Positions 9,079-18,182 are shown, numbered from the stretch's first letter. The stretch is 25,560 nt of DNA from Acanthamoeba sp. SK_2022b (GCA_027943245.1 JANDJZ010000599.1:1-25560); one strand, 5' to 3'. Notes: generated by a model from the sequence alone, not told the origin. Numbers and translations are program-made.

Positions 9079-9340
9079 CTGTCTGGGTTGCTTTTTGATC
9101 ACCGGCAGGCTCCGTGTTGTTGATGCTGTCCTCATCCCCCTGCACCGCAGAGCGTGAACACAAAGGGGTCCAGTTGCAAAGAGCGCAGGGAAGAAGGGGT
9201 ACCATTGCCTCAATTTACGCAAACATGCAAGAAGCCTTCTTGGATGCATCTGTGCTGCAGCCAGCGCGAAGCCACTTGCACCACCACCGCAAGGCATGCA
9301 GCTGGTGCAGGTGCTTGGGACTATGGCCATCTGGGAGGTC
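9079..9340. other. GC-richer flank of the SH3 exon, unassigned
   Basis: Host-like base composition and open minus frames (for example around 9120-9300), but no recognisable domain and no splice path to the SH3 half-exon that makes a complete domain. It may be part of the same displaced fragment. Confidence 0.3.
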
Positions 9341-10294
9341 ATCATCATCGAAGACATACTCACCTATCAATCAGATTGCCTCACGCACCAACTTCTCCTG
9401 TGCTTCATCATCTGCCGCACTTGTGCGCAAGTGCAAGGAACCAGAGAAAGAGAAAGAGAATACTGTACCTGCTTTCAATGTGGCCTTGTACTACTGAATA
9501 CTGAGACAAGATGCCTGGCTCTTGTAATTCTCCAAGAGCAGGCTCTTGATTGCATTCTGGACCTTGGTCCAACATGTGCTCAGCTGTTGACAACAAAAAG
9601 GTGTTTTGAGATGAGGTGAAGGAGGAAGAGGAGGAGACCAGATGTACTGTTGCAGTGAGACCTGTGTTTACCCTGTGCCTCGCCTCACTTGACGAAGTGG
9701 CCCCACCATTCAGTTTGCTCAGTGCAGGGATACATTTGGCCTCAACTTCAACATGCTCCCCAATGGCTCACTTTGCATGTTCAGAGTAGATGCCCTCAAC
9801 CTTGATGCTGAAGAACGTGATTGTTGTGTGCTTTGTGTTCTCATCAGGGGTGTTGATGCACTGGATGACCTGGTCAAGCTGATCCATCACCATTGTGTGG
9901 CGCAAGTCAGCATATAGTTGCAGTTTATTGATGGTGTTGAGAATCTCCTTCACTGCACACAGCACTTATGTTTGTGGTATGTGTTGTGAAGTAGCCAATG
10001 TGGCATACATGTTGTTGCTCTTTGTGGAGGGGTAGTGGCGTGGGGCATGGGCATGGGCATGGGTATGGGGCCTGGTGTGGGAAGCATTTCAGCCGAAATT
10101 AATTCACAAGAGCAAGGTTGATATTTAAGTATGGGAAGGCAGGTGTATGGTGCTTCATGCTTGCCGTCCTTGTCAGGCGGTAAAATGGTTGACTGCCCTG
10201 CTGAGCTTCCCACACTGGCAGGAGTTGTTTTTGCTGGCTTTAACAGTCCCTCTACATTCTTTACCTCATGACTCACATGTAGGTGTACAGACAT
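9341..10294 (-). pseudogene. Degenerate coding remnants of unknown (probably transposon) protein
   Basis: Short minus-strand blocks look coding but lie in different frames: AVKEILNTINKLQLYADLRH and MDQLDQVIQCINTPDENTKH (9768-9965), AEHMLDQGPECNQEPALGEL (9470-9596, ending at a possible GTACAG donor), and AQEKLVREAI...GEYVFDDDDLPDG (9310-9410) with an internal stop. A Pro/Met-rich open frame fills 9950-10294. They could belong upstream of the coiled-coil remnant at 7940-8830 on the same strand. I recognise no family. Confidence 0.35.
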
Positions 10295-10432
10295 GCATCG
10301 TTCTGGGGTGAGGAAGCATTGCTCTGCGAGTCATGCTTCTACGCACCACAAAACGCCCTCTTTTGGGGCCCAGCACTACCTCTTAATTTCAGGGTGTGTC
10401 CTCTTCACAAACTTCTATAAAAAAGTGTTTAT

Positions 10433-10537
10433 TGTAGGGGTGGGCCAAGTTCATGCTTACCATAAGGACAACGAGGACACAGGCGGCAGCAAGGATGACA
10501 AGGATGCCAGCTGCAGTGGCAGCAATGAGGATGCAGG
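10433..10537 (-). other. Isolated exon-like segment encoding one transmembrane helix
   Basis: The minus strand reads ILIAATAAGILVILAAACVL followed by VVLM, then a GTAAGC donor-like sequence. This is a strongly hydrophobic stretch of about 24 residues with GC-rich codons, bordered by AT-rich DNA and a CAC repeat. It resembles the membrane anchor exon of a type I protein, but nothing can be joined on either side. Confidence 0.3.
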
Positions 10538-10572
10538 ATAGAGGTGAAATTTATCATCACAACTGTGGTGGT

Positions 10573-10800
10573 AATGTGGTGAGCACAACACAACACCACC
10601 ACAACACCACCACAACAGCTCCACAACACCACAACATCACCAACACCACCACAAGACAATATCATCAGAATACCACAAAAACAACATCACACCAATACAT
10701 CACAACAACATCACCATCACAACACCACCACAACATCATCACAACCCACACCATCACCACCACATCACCAACATCACCACAAGACCACACCAACAACATC
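10573..10800. repeat. CAC/ACA-rich low-complexity tract
   Basis: About 230 bp of CAACACCACCACAACAT-like units without a strict period, the same style as 1161-1425. It ends 34 bp before the dispersed repeat copy 2. Confidence 0.9.
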
Positions 10801-10833
10801 TATCTTGAGCACATCTGATACACATTCACATAA

Positions 10834-11250
10834 GTTCTTGACCTGGTGGGAAGGTACCTCATGTACCAACACCTTCCTCCTCACACATAGGTCTTCCTCA
10901 GACTCACTCCTCCTTTGGCAGAGACATCTTCAGGATAGGTGCAGGTTACTTAGCCAACTACATGCACTACTGCATGATCTGCCACACATGTGCCAGGTGC
11001 TGGCTCAGTCATGTGCTGTGATAGAACCCGATCCATGATCTTTGCAGTGTGACCACAGCAGGTGCTGCGGTCACAATGATCAGCTTATCCTCCATGCCGC
11101 CGCCACCCAAGATCAAGATGGAGGATGGCCCTTTGCCTAATGATGATTTAGGTGGTGAGGAGCCTGCTCAAAGGTGTTCTGCTTGGCTGCTGGCGTGCCA
11201 ACTTGTGTGGTGGTCAGGTTTTGCAACAGTAAAGGAAACCAAGATTCTCC
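10834..11250. repeat. Dispersed repeat, copy 2
   Basis: Partner of 3457-3815: flanks in the same direction, core 10894-11215 reverse-complemented relative to the other copy. The plus strand keeps HYCMICHTCARCWLSH, then after a break PPKIKMEDGPLPNDD and CSAWLLACQLVWW. The Cys pattern (CxxCHxCxxCW) would suit a zinc-binding element, but no family is recognised. Confidence 0.75.
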
Positions 11251-11765
11251 TGCTTCACACTTTTACCACTCCAACCATTATGGCCCCTGCAAGATATCTC
11301 CATGGTTGAGGAGCAGAGATGAGGGTGTGCAAGTTGTTGAGGCAGGTCAAGCAGCACCCATGTAGTGGCAAGGGAAATATTAAAACTCAGGAATGGGTAA
11401 GAAGATATAGTAAACACAATGCCCTTGCTGCATGCTGGTGCTTGGAGGCACATCAGGCCCACACATACCTCTTTTCTTCTCAATTTATCCTGTCATTTCC
11501 CTGCTACAAAATTAATGTTGGGGAGTTAACCACCAATGACTGTTCGCCGATCCTCCTAATGGTCAGACTTCTCCATTACCTATCCCATTTTTAACCGTAG
11601 AAAGAACGCGCCTCACCTCGCCCGGACCCATACTCGTTCGTACCTCCCTGTTTTTTGCTACCTTTCTTTTTTAATGGTAGCAAAGTGCACCAGCACAGGA
11701 TTGCTTTTATTTTGTTTTATTTAATATTAGTTTGCAATAAAAAATAATGGTACCCAGGCACAGGA
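11251..11765. other. Interval between repeat and GH28 gene
   Basis: 11251-11590 is AT-rich repeat-type DNA with no gene. 11590-11765 is the immediate upstream region of the GH28 gene, with a short GC-rich patch and then T/A-rich DNA ending TTTGCAATAAAAAATAATGG about 15 bp before the chosen ATG. A leader intron acceptor (GGCACAG) just before the start is possible. Confidence 0.35.
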
Positions 11766-13125
11766 ATGGGCAGAAACGGGCACAAGACTGAGGCGGTGAC
11801 TCTGCTCCTGTTGGCCATCACGCTGATGGCACAGGGCGGTGAGGCCTCGGTGGTGCGCTACGCGGGAGTGCCGAACGACGGCTCCCTCGCGACCGAGTGG
11901 AAGAACGGCGCGCTGCTCAACGCCACGATCGCCGCGCTGCGGCCGGGCGACGAGCTGGTGATCGCGAACGCGACCTACCACCTGATGGGCGGCATCACCG
12001 CGTGGAACCTGACCGACGTGATCATCCGGCTCGACGGGACGCTTGTGTTCTCCAACAACGTCGACGCGTGGCCGCGCGCGGCGGGTGGCCGCGTGCTCGA
12101 GTGTCTGCAGTTCCACAACCTGCGCAACGTCACCTTCACGTCTAGCAGGCAGGGTCGGCTCGACGGCCAGGGCGAGACCTGGTGGGGCTTCATCGGCTAC
12201 TTTGACTACCTGGAGAACCGACCGCGCATGCTCTCCATCGGCAACTCGCGCGACATCCTAATCGAGAACCTGTACTTCAAGAGCTCGCCGTACTGGACCG
12301 TGTGGATCTACGACGTGGACGGCCTCGAGATCCGCTTCAGCGAAATCTCCAACCGGCGCAACGACTACGACGGCCACGACGTGTGGAACCTAAGGTTCGC
12401 GCGCTTCCCTCCCCTCCATCGACTCTGCCGTGCGAGCAGCGCCCCCGGCGTGGAAGGCTGACCTCTTGCGCGGCGGCTACAGCGCGTTCAACACGGACGG
12501 GTTCGACGTGACGGGGCGCAACGTGTGGATACACGACTGCAGCGTGTGGAACCAGGATGACTGCGTCTGCGTCAAGGACGGGTCGGAGAACATGCTGTTC
12601 GAGCGCATCCACGCCAGCGGCCTCGGGCTGGTCATCGGGTCCATCGGCAACTCGGTGGTGCGCAACATCACCTTCCGGGACTGCCACATGCATCACACCT
12701 ACAAGGGCATCTACACCAAATTCCGCGGACCGGGCCTGATCGAGAACGTGCTGTACGAGAACATCGTCATGGAGGAGCCGGAGCAGTGGGCCATCTGGCT
12801 GGGCCCCGCGCAGCAGGCCGACAGCATCGACATCTGCTACGCCGACCCGTGCAGCCTGTGCTGGCCGGACCTCCCCTTCGCCGAGTGCAACATGCCGGCC
12901 AACGCGAGCTACATCGACATCACGCTGCGCAACATCACCGTCGTCAGCCCCAAGCAGCGGCCGGGCGTGATCTTTGGCAGCGCCACCAACCCCATGCAGA
13001 ACGTCGTGTTTGACGGCGTCGTTGTGAAGAACGCGCCTGGAGACTACTTCCTGTGCGAAAACGTCGCCAGCGGCATCGCCAAGGGCGGCACCTGGCCTGT
13101 GCCACATTGCTTCAAGCAGGCATGA
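11766..13125 (+). CDS. Secreted GH28-family (polygalacturonase-like) protein
   Basis: Probable secreted pectin-lyase-fold glycoside hydrolase. Exons 11766..12394 and 12483..13125 (88-bp intron, AG|GTTCGC...CTACAG) give 423 residues; the join reads VWNLSAFNTDGFDV. Residues 1-27 form a signal peptide (hydrophobic LLLLAITLMA, then small residues). GH28 landmarks: NTDG at 213-216, NQDD at 233-236, and SGLGLVIGSIG at 255-265 in place of the canonical GHGxSxGS, so the usual His is Leu257. The RIK block is YTK at 287-289. The C-terminal half is Cys-rich (SLCWPDLPFAEC), suggesting disulfides. From memory, a eukaryotic GH28 subgroup shares the G-x-G-L-x-I-G-S-I-G and EQWAIWLGPAQQ features, so this may be a subgroup trait, not decay. 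Likely role is cell-wall polysaccharide digestion; activity is uncertain. Confidence 0.9.
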
Positions 13126-13609
13126 CGACCACGATCGCCATCGTTGATCAAATGGCAGCGCGTACAGACGGAGCGAAAGGTTGACCCCGACGTCCAGGAA
13201 AAGGGCCGATGAGAAGCCAGGCTGGTCTCTCCGAGGGCCTTGTCCTGCGGTCTGTCGCTCTTCAACTCTCTCCCTGCATCCGCCTGCGTGAGACCGTCAC
13301 GAATTTAGATACCTTTGTTTGATCAAGATAAACTGAACTCCCGCAGCGCTGTGCGCCAGCTCTTAAAATCTCGTGTAATGCACTGTACTATTGACACAAC
13401 CACCTGATGTGCTTGTGAGTATAAAGTCCAACATAGAGATGAGATGGTGGTTTGGTGTTGTGGTGTTCAACCTCTGATTAGCATTAAGTCACCAAATAGT
13501 TTTGTGTAAGTGTGCAAGGGCAAGAGCCCAGTGTGTACAGTACAACACATGATGGGCAAGTAGACTATATTTGAGGTGAAATGTTGTAGGGCAAGATGAA
13601 GAAGATCAG
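13126..13609. other. 3' flank of GH28 gene, no gene identified
   Basis: 13126-13330 is GC-rich and includes the likely 3' untranslated region. From about 13400 composition becomes AT-rich and repeat-like (GTTGTGGTG words), leading into the truncated DUF7869 element. Confidence 0.4.
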
Positions 13610-13615
13610 ATCAAG

Positions 13616-15006
13616 AAATTGTTTTATTAGGATCACATACACATATGCAGTCCCCATCAGTCTTGTCATTGGCCCAATGTTGCATGTACCCTGCTGGCCT
13701 GTGCTATGAATTTTCAGGCCAACTCTCACACATGTCCAAAAGTCGCTTTTGTTGTGCGGGTCTCATGTGGTTGTTCAGGTCAAGTGTGACATTAAACACA
13801 CAGCATTGCTCCATAGGTAATTGCAACAAGCCGACCATCAGGCACCAGGTGGAAAGACCCATCATCATCTTCCTCTAACCAGTTGAGGAAGATTCTTGTA
13901 GAGCGCTTCACCAAGCCAAGCCAAACACTTCCTTTTTCAGACACTGCTATTATAGCACCATCATCAGGCTTATCAGTGGTGAGATCACAGGTGGCCTTGC
14001 CTGTTAGGGCGAGGCCAGCACAGTAAGGTGGGTCAAGAGGCTCAGCAGGAATAGTATCATGGCCTTGAGAAGCAGCATAGTTGTAAACCCACTGAAATGG
14101 ATTCACAAGTAGGCGCTCAAGAGGAGGATTATTAAAGAGAGACACCATGCACTCTGGAGCTGAGCACAGTTGTTGAGGTCATGTGAGGGCATGCAGGGTA
14201 TCCTTGAGAGTGGTTGGATCAAGCTGAGCAGGAACCAGGGGGATAGGGCCATCAGCAGGACATTACTCAAGGAAATGGTAGGGGCCCATCCAAGCTGAGG
14301 AACTGGAGTGGTAGTCCTTGGTTTTCAGCTGCACCCTTCCATCATCACCATGAGTAAAGCAGAAGATATGTGGGTGTGAGGTCCTTCACACTTCAGATAT
14401 AAGGGTCCAGCCAGGTCTTGAATGACCAACATTCAAGCAGGGAAAGGGGCTGTGGCTTATGAATATTGTTGGAGTACCAAGTGTTGAGCCCTTGCACAAA
14501 GTCATCCACAGTAAACATACGAGGATTGTACTTCATGCCCACAACAAATGTGGAGAACATCTGATCAATATCCTCATGGGTGTGCCCCACTGGCAGAAAA
14601 GAGATGGTGATATTATGGAAGAATTTGTTGTGCACCAGCCAGTGACAGTCCAGCATATACTTGTTCTTGTTCTCACAGATGCAATTATCAAGCTGCAGGT
14701 ATAAGGTTGTAGGCTGTATGCCTGCTGCTGAGCTTGCAAGGTGGCGAGTCAGGTGGTAGTGCAGCAAGGAGAGGGCAATGTCTGGGCCACAGCCAAACTC
14801 AGGTTCATATCTCCATGCCAAAACTGGGTGGCACAGTAAGATTTGACATGGTGGCTCTGATAACCCTTGATGATGGTTAAATGCTGATGGCTGCTGTCAT
14901 GAATGGATGAAGCACCCAAGAAGATCATCAAGTGATTGCAAGGAATTTGGTGGGACTGACCAGCCAATGAATCAAACTCAACCCCAAGGCAAGTGCATTT
15001 TACCAT
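13616..15006 (-). pseudogene. DUF7869-type transposon protein, frameshifted
   Basis: The central block 14821-14393 has the family hallmarks: YEPEFGCGPDIALSLLHYHL, YLQLDNCICENKNKYML, then FLPVGHTHEDIDQMFS, as in the D-N...ENKN...vGHTHxDiDqxFS core of DUF7869 proteins, which are thought to be transposase-like with an RNase H-type fold. It ends in a stop after TWLDPYI. The next block in another frame reads HIFCFTHGDDGRVQLKTKDY, then a frame from 14148 gives PPLERLLVNPFQWVYNYAAS and DDGAIIAVSEKGSVWLGLVK, the FWLxxV-like tail. 15006-14749 is a partly out-of-frame N-terminal part. At least two frameshifts and stops make it non-functional. Confidence 0.65.
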
Positions 15007-15144
15007 TAATGTTCCTGTCCAGTCCTGTCCATGTGCCAGCTACTCCACCCATCAGCAATGATTGGACATTGGCTTTGCATCAGCAAACACCAATGCAAAG
15101 ACATAATTTTGCAGCTGGAAGTTCACAGTTTAAGGGCTTTCTCT

Positions 15145-15412
15145 AATTTAACTTCATTTTCTCAACTCAATAAACGACCCTCCATTTTTTGCGCCACTCC
15201 ATTGACTTTTACTTCCATACAATGAGCAATTTTACCTCATTACAATCCATTTTATTGCACATAACAAACAATTACCCTACCTAAAATATTGTAAACTTAA
15301 AATTACAATCATTACTTGGTCTAAAGCTGGTTAATTCACCAGCATTCCTGGGAATGAGTGTACAAAAAAACGCCAGTCATTTTCGACCTCTCATTTGATA
15401 ATAGAGGAGGTT
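15145..15412. repeat. Terminal module R3
   Basis: Full-length copy of the AT-rich terminal module also seen at 7004-7139 and 7471-7749, ending in the 28-bp terminus that is the exact reverse complement of 3815-3842. It lies 5' of the DUF7869 reading frame. Confidence 0.88.
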
Positions 15413-15640
15413 CTATGATGAACTACTGCCACCTTGTCTGACTGTGCCATGTTATGTTCTGGTGGTAATTTCAGATTGAGTTTTTACCATTTCAAGCCAT
15501 TGTTTCCTAGTGTGGAAACTAGGTGACCACCGCTTCACTGAACGCTTGCTTCCCACAATAGCTTGCTGGTGTCCATCGGCTGCCCTTACAGAGGAGCTTC
15601 TTGGTGGGGTAGTGCAGAGGTGCTCCAATGCTTAAAGTGG
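15413..15640. other. Interval between element end and tRNA-like locus
   Basis: No gene seen. GC rises after about 15520, and GGTGGGGTAGTGCAG near 15603-15617 resembles a weak Pol III A box. Confidence 0.3.
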
Positions 15641-15663
15641 TTGGCAACTTTGACGGCTGGTCC

Positions 15664-15737
15664 TTAACCTCTCAAGTTGGCGCTCCGGGTTCGACTCCCG
15701 GCCGCCCCGTAGAGGGGCGGTGTTGTAATGGCAACAT
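15664..15737 (+). tRNA. tRNA-like sequence with permuted appearance, or tRNA pseudogene
   Basis: 15664-15680 folds as an anticodon arm: stem TTAAC/GTTGG (two G-U pairs) around the 7-nt loop CTCTCAA with T33 and anticodon CTC (Glu). After a 4-nt variable loop comes a perfect T arm, CCGGG-TTCGACT-CCCGG (15685-15701, consensus Pol III B box), then CCGCCCC and G. No complementary 5' acceptor strand or D arm stands directly upstream; GGGGTAG at 15606 pairs imperfectly and would need a 103-nt gene. Four bases downstream is GGGGCGG (15714-15720), the exact complement of CCGCCCC, followed by TGTTGTAATGGCAACA, an A-box-like D-arm hairpin. This order (3' part, then 5' part) is that of permuted tRNA genes, but the junction I can draw lies at position 26/27 and the D arm is short. 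A tRNA-derived repeat is an equally simple reading. Confidence 0.35.
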
Positions 15738-16164
15738 GCCATGGACCACGCTGTCGCCCAAGCTCCCACGATCTCTCCAAAAGATGACCCTTGCAAACAT
15801 CTCAATAACCATGCAGAACGTGTCTGCAAGGGCATGTGGGCAGCAAGGATAGCCTCCACAAGCTCCACCACCTCTTTTTTCTTGTTTTCAGTAATCTTTC
15901 TTGTATTATAACAATGACCTGAAATGGTGTTGTGACAGGAGGCAGGCGAGGGGCAAGGGAGGCAGCGATGGCGACGACCAGAAGTGGGAGGTGGTCGGCT
16001 TGAGCAAGAAGGCGCGCAAGAGGCCGCGGGCCTGGCGTTCACACGCAGTGCGCAATGGAAAAACCAAAAAACGTCAAGATAAAAGGAGAAAAGATCCTGG
16101 AAACGAAGCTCAACTGTCGTCTGTGAGCTCACTCCTCCCGACTCGCCAACGCCGAAGAACAAAC
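15738..16164 (+). other. Upstream region of the PPR gene with an open frame
   Basis: The frame of the PPR exon is open upstream to 15901 and includes GSDGDDQKWEVVGLSKKARK, a charged, coding-like stretch after a GTGACAG acceptor-like site at about 15941. It could be an extra 5' exon giving a longer N-terminus, but there is no ATG in this frame before 16165. 15738-15900 shows nothing more. Confidence 0.35.
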
Positions 16165-18182
16165 ATGAGGCGGACGTTGTTGATGCCTGCACCACTGCGG
16201 CAGATCAGAACGCTGCATCCGTTTCTTCTTCGCTCACGGTCTCATAATAAACCTTGCACTGGTACCGGCTCCCACCGGGCCACCAACACGGGGGTGGGCC
16301 AGCCCCATATCGCCTCACTTGCCACAGCGACCACGTCCACCCCCCACGCGCCGCCTGCCAAGCGTGCGGCCAGACCACCGCCATCGGCACCAGCAGCGCA
16401 ACCGAAACACCGCAACAACAGGTCCACTCCCACTCCGCAACAAGCACACTGGCCGGACACCACCGAGGAATGGCCTTCAGTGAGCCAGGTGCAGCAGATG
16501 GCCCAGCGCATCACGCACTCCGGTTCCGCTTCCCAGACCCCCTTGTTCGCAGCGAACTATGTGTGCATGCCGCGCACACGAGATGACCGCCCACGCCCAC
16601 CAGGCTCGATTGCCGAGGCGGAGTCGCTGGCGGCCACCCTCAAGCGCACGCACCAACTCCACCCGCGGGCCGTGAGAGCCGTGCTGCCTCTGTTGGGGCG
16701 CACGCGCCGCTGGGAGACTGCCGTTGAGCTGGTCGAGCTCATGCCTCACCACGGCCACGTAAGATTTCGGCCTCCCTCATCCCTCCGCTCTCAGCACCAG
16801 CTCAACGGCTTGATGTGTTGTGCAGACACCCGACCTGAGCGTGTTGCGTGCCCTGATTGCAGTCCTGGGCAAGGCTCGGCAACCGGACAAAGCGCGCCAC
16901 TACTTTGCCGAGGTCGAGCGCAGAGGACTCACGCCCGATGTCGGCTGCTTCAGCGCCATCATCTCCGTGCTGGGCAGTGCAGGCAAGGCTGACGACGCCG
17001 AACGCCACTTTGCCCAGATGGCCCGGCTGGGCGTGGTGCCCAACGCCCACTGCTTCAGCGCCATCATCTCCGCGCTGGGCAGTGCAGGCAAGGCTGACGA
17101 TGCCGAACGCCACTTTGCCCAGATGGCCCGGCTGGGCGTGGTGCCCGATGCCCACTGCTTCAGCGCCATCATCTCCGCGCTGGGCAGTGCAGGCAGGACC
17201 GACGACGCCGAACGCCACTTTGCCCAGATGGCCCGGCTGGGCGTGGTGCCCAACACCCACTGCTTCAGCGCCATCATCTCCGCGCTGGGCAGTGCAGGCA
17301 AGGCGGACGACGCCGAACGCCACTTTGCCCAGATGGCCCGGCTGGGCGTGGTGCCCAACGCCCACTGCTTCAGCGCCATCATCTCCGCGCTGGGCAGTGC
17401 AGGCAAGGCTGACGATGCCGAACGCCACTTTGCCCAGATGGCCCGGCTGGGCGTGGTGCCCAACGCCCACTGCTTCAGCGCCATCATCTCCGCGCTGGGC
17501 AGTGCAGGCAGGACCGACGACGCCGAACGCCACTTTGCCCAGATGGCCCGGCTGGGCGTGGTGCCCAACGCCCACTGCTTCAGCGCCATCATATTGGCCC
17601 TGGGCAATGCGGGCAAGGTCGACGCTGCCCAGGACATCTTGCACCAGACGGTCCAACGGGGCTTGAGTGATGTGAGCTGCTTCAACGCCCTCATCCGCGC
17701 CTTGGCAGAGGCAGGGCGAGTGGACGACGCCGAGCAGTGGTTTGCCAAGATCACCACGATGGGCCGCCTCACGCCCAACTCGATCAGCTATACCACCCTC
17801 ATGAGGGCCTATGAGGTGGTGGCACAGCCCGATAGGGTTCTCGATCTCCTGTGGGAGATGGATGAAAAGGTCTTTGCCCGCATCGTGCGTTGGGTGTCGT
17901 GTGCCTCCTGCGTCAGTCCGTGCGTGTTTTGCTCACCTCGATCGATTGACTTGTGATATGCAGGGCTTGCCACCAAATGACATAGCCTACACCACGGTGC
18001 TCAGAAGCCTGGCCAAAGATACAGGCCGCATGGACGAGGCGCAGGAGATCTTCAACCAAATGGTCGAGCGGGGCCTGCAACCAGATGCCCTCACCTTGCG
18101 GTTGATGGCCAAGATGCGCCAGGCCAACATCGAGCTGACTGAAAGTACCCAGGCCAAGCGTGGTGGCACGCCCCAGGAGTAA
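16165..18182 (+). CDS. Pentatricopeptide repeat (PPR) protein, probably mitochondrial
   Basis: Sequence-specific organellar RNA-binding protein. Exons 16165..16758, 16826..17869 and 17964..18182 give 618 residues; both junctions are phase 0 (HHGH|TPDL and DEK|GLPP). I chose the ATG at 16165 because MRRTLLMPAPLRQIRTLHPF is a good mitochondrial presequence (Arg-rich, no acid). A Pro/Ala/Thr-rich linker runs to about residue 140, then a weak helical repeat. Eleven PPR motifs of 35 residues start at 16826, with a partial twelfth. Motifs 2-7 are almost identical (CFSAIISALGSAGKADDAER). Motifs 8-11 are diverged and normal (for example ISYTTLMRAYE). No editing or SMR domain follows; the tail ends TPQE. 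It is a P-class protein, so RNA stabilisation or processing is the likely role. Confidence 0.92.
16931..17560 (+). repeat. Six tandem 105-bp PPR-coding repeats
   Basis: Units begin at 16931, 17036, 17141, 17246, 17351 and 17456; each is 105 bp and they differ by only a few bases (GTG/GCG in the first, AAC/GAT/ACC at the motif start, and GGCAAGGCT/GGCAAGGCG/GGCAGGACC in the middle). Silent sites are conserved too, which shows recent amplification or gene conversion. Confidence 0.97.

Larger units (their letters stand above)
13610..15412 (-). mobile_element. Truncated DUF7869-type transposable element
   Basis: One end is intact: terminal module R3 (15145-15412) with the 28-bp terminus 15385-15412. 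The coding remnant runs inward on the minus strand. At the other end homology to the 7133-7471 copy stops near 13590-13610, and no matching inverted terminus is present there, so that end is deleted. The ends and internal protein are shared with the composite element at 3815-7749. Confidence 0.65.

Noticed and set aside
9099..9140. Joining GDEDSINNTEP at 9140-9105 to the SH3 half-exon through a 24-bp intron
   Set aside because: The intron would be far shorter than any other here, the frame does not continue, and the upstream peptide does not resemble the first half of SH3.
12337..13107. 256-residue antisense open frame in the GH28 gene
   Set aside because: An effect of high GC at third positions; the plus strand has GH28 motifs, a signal peptide and a clean intron.
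15702..15720. CCGCCCC-GTAGA-GGGGCGG as an intrinsic transcription terminator
   Set aside because: No T-run follows, and this is eukaryotic DNA; the tRNA-acceptor reading explains the same bases better.
16802..17778. Long antisense open frames of 284 and 292 residues opposite the PPR array
   Set aside because: They are shadows of the 105-bp repeats, open because the unit length is a multiple of three and GC-rich; the plus strand carries a clear PPR family signal.
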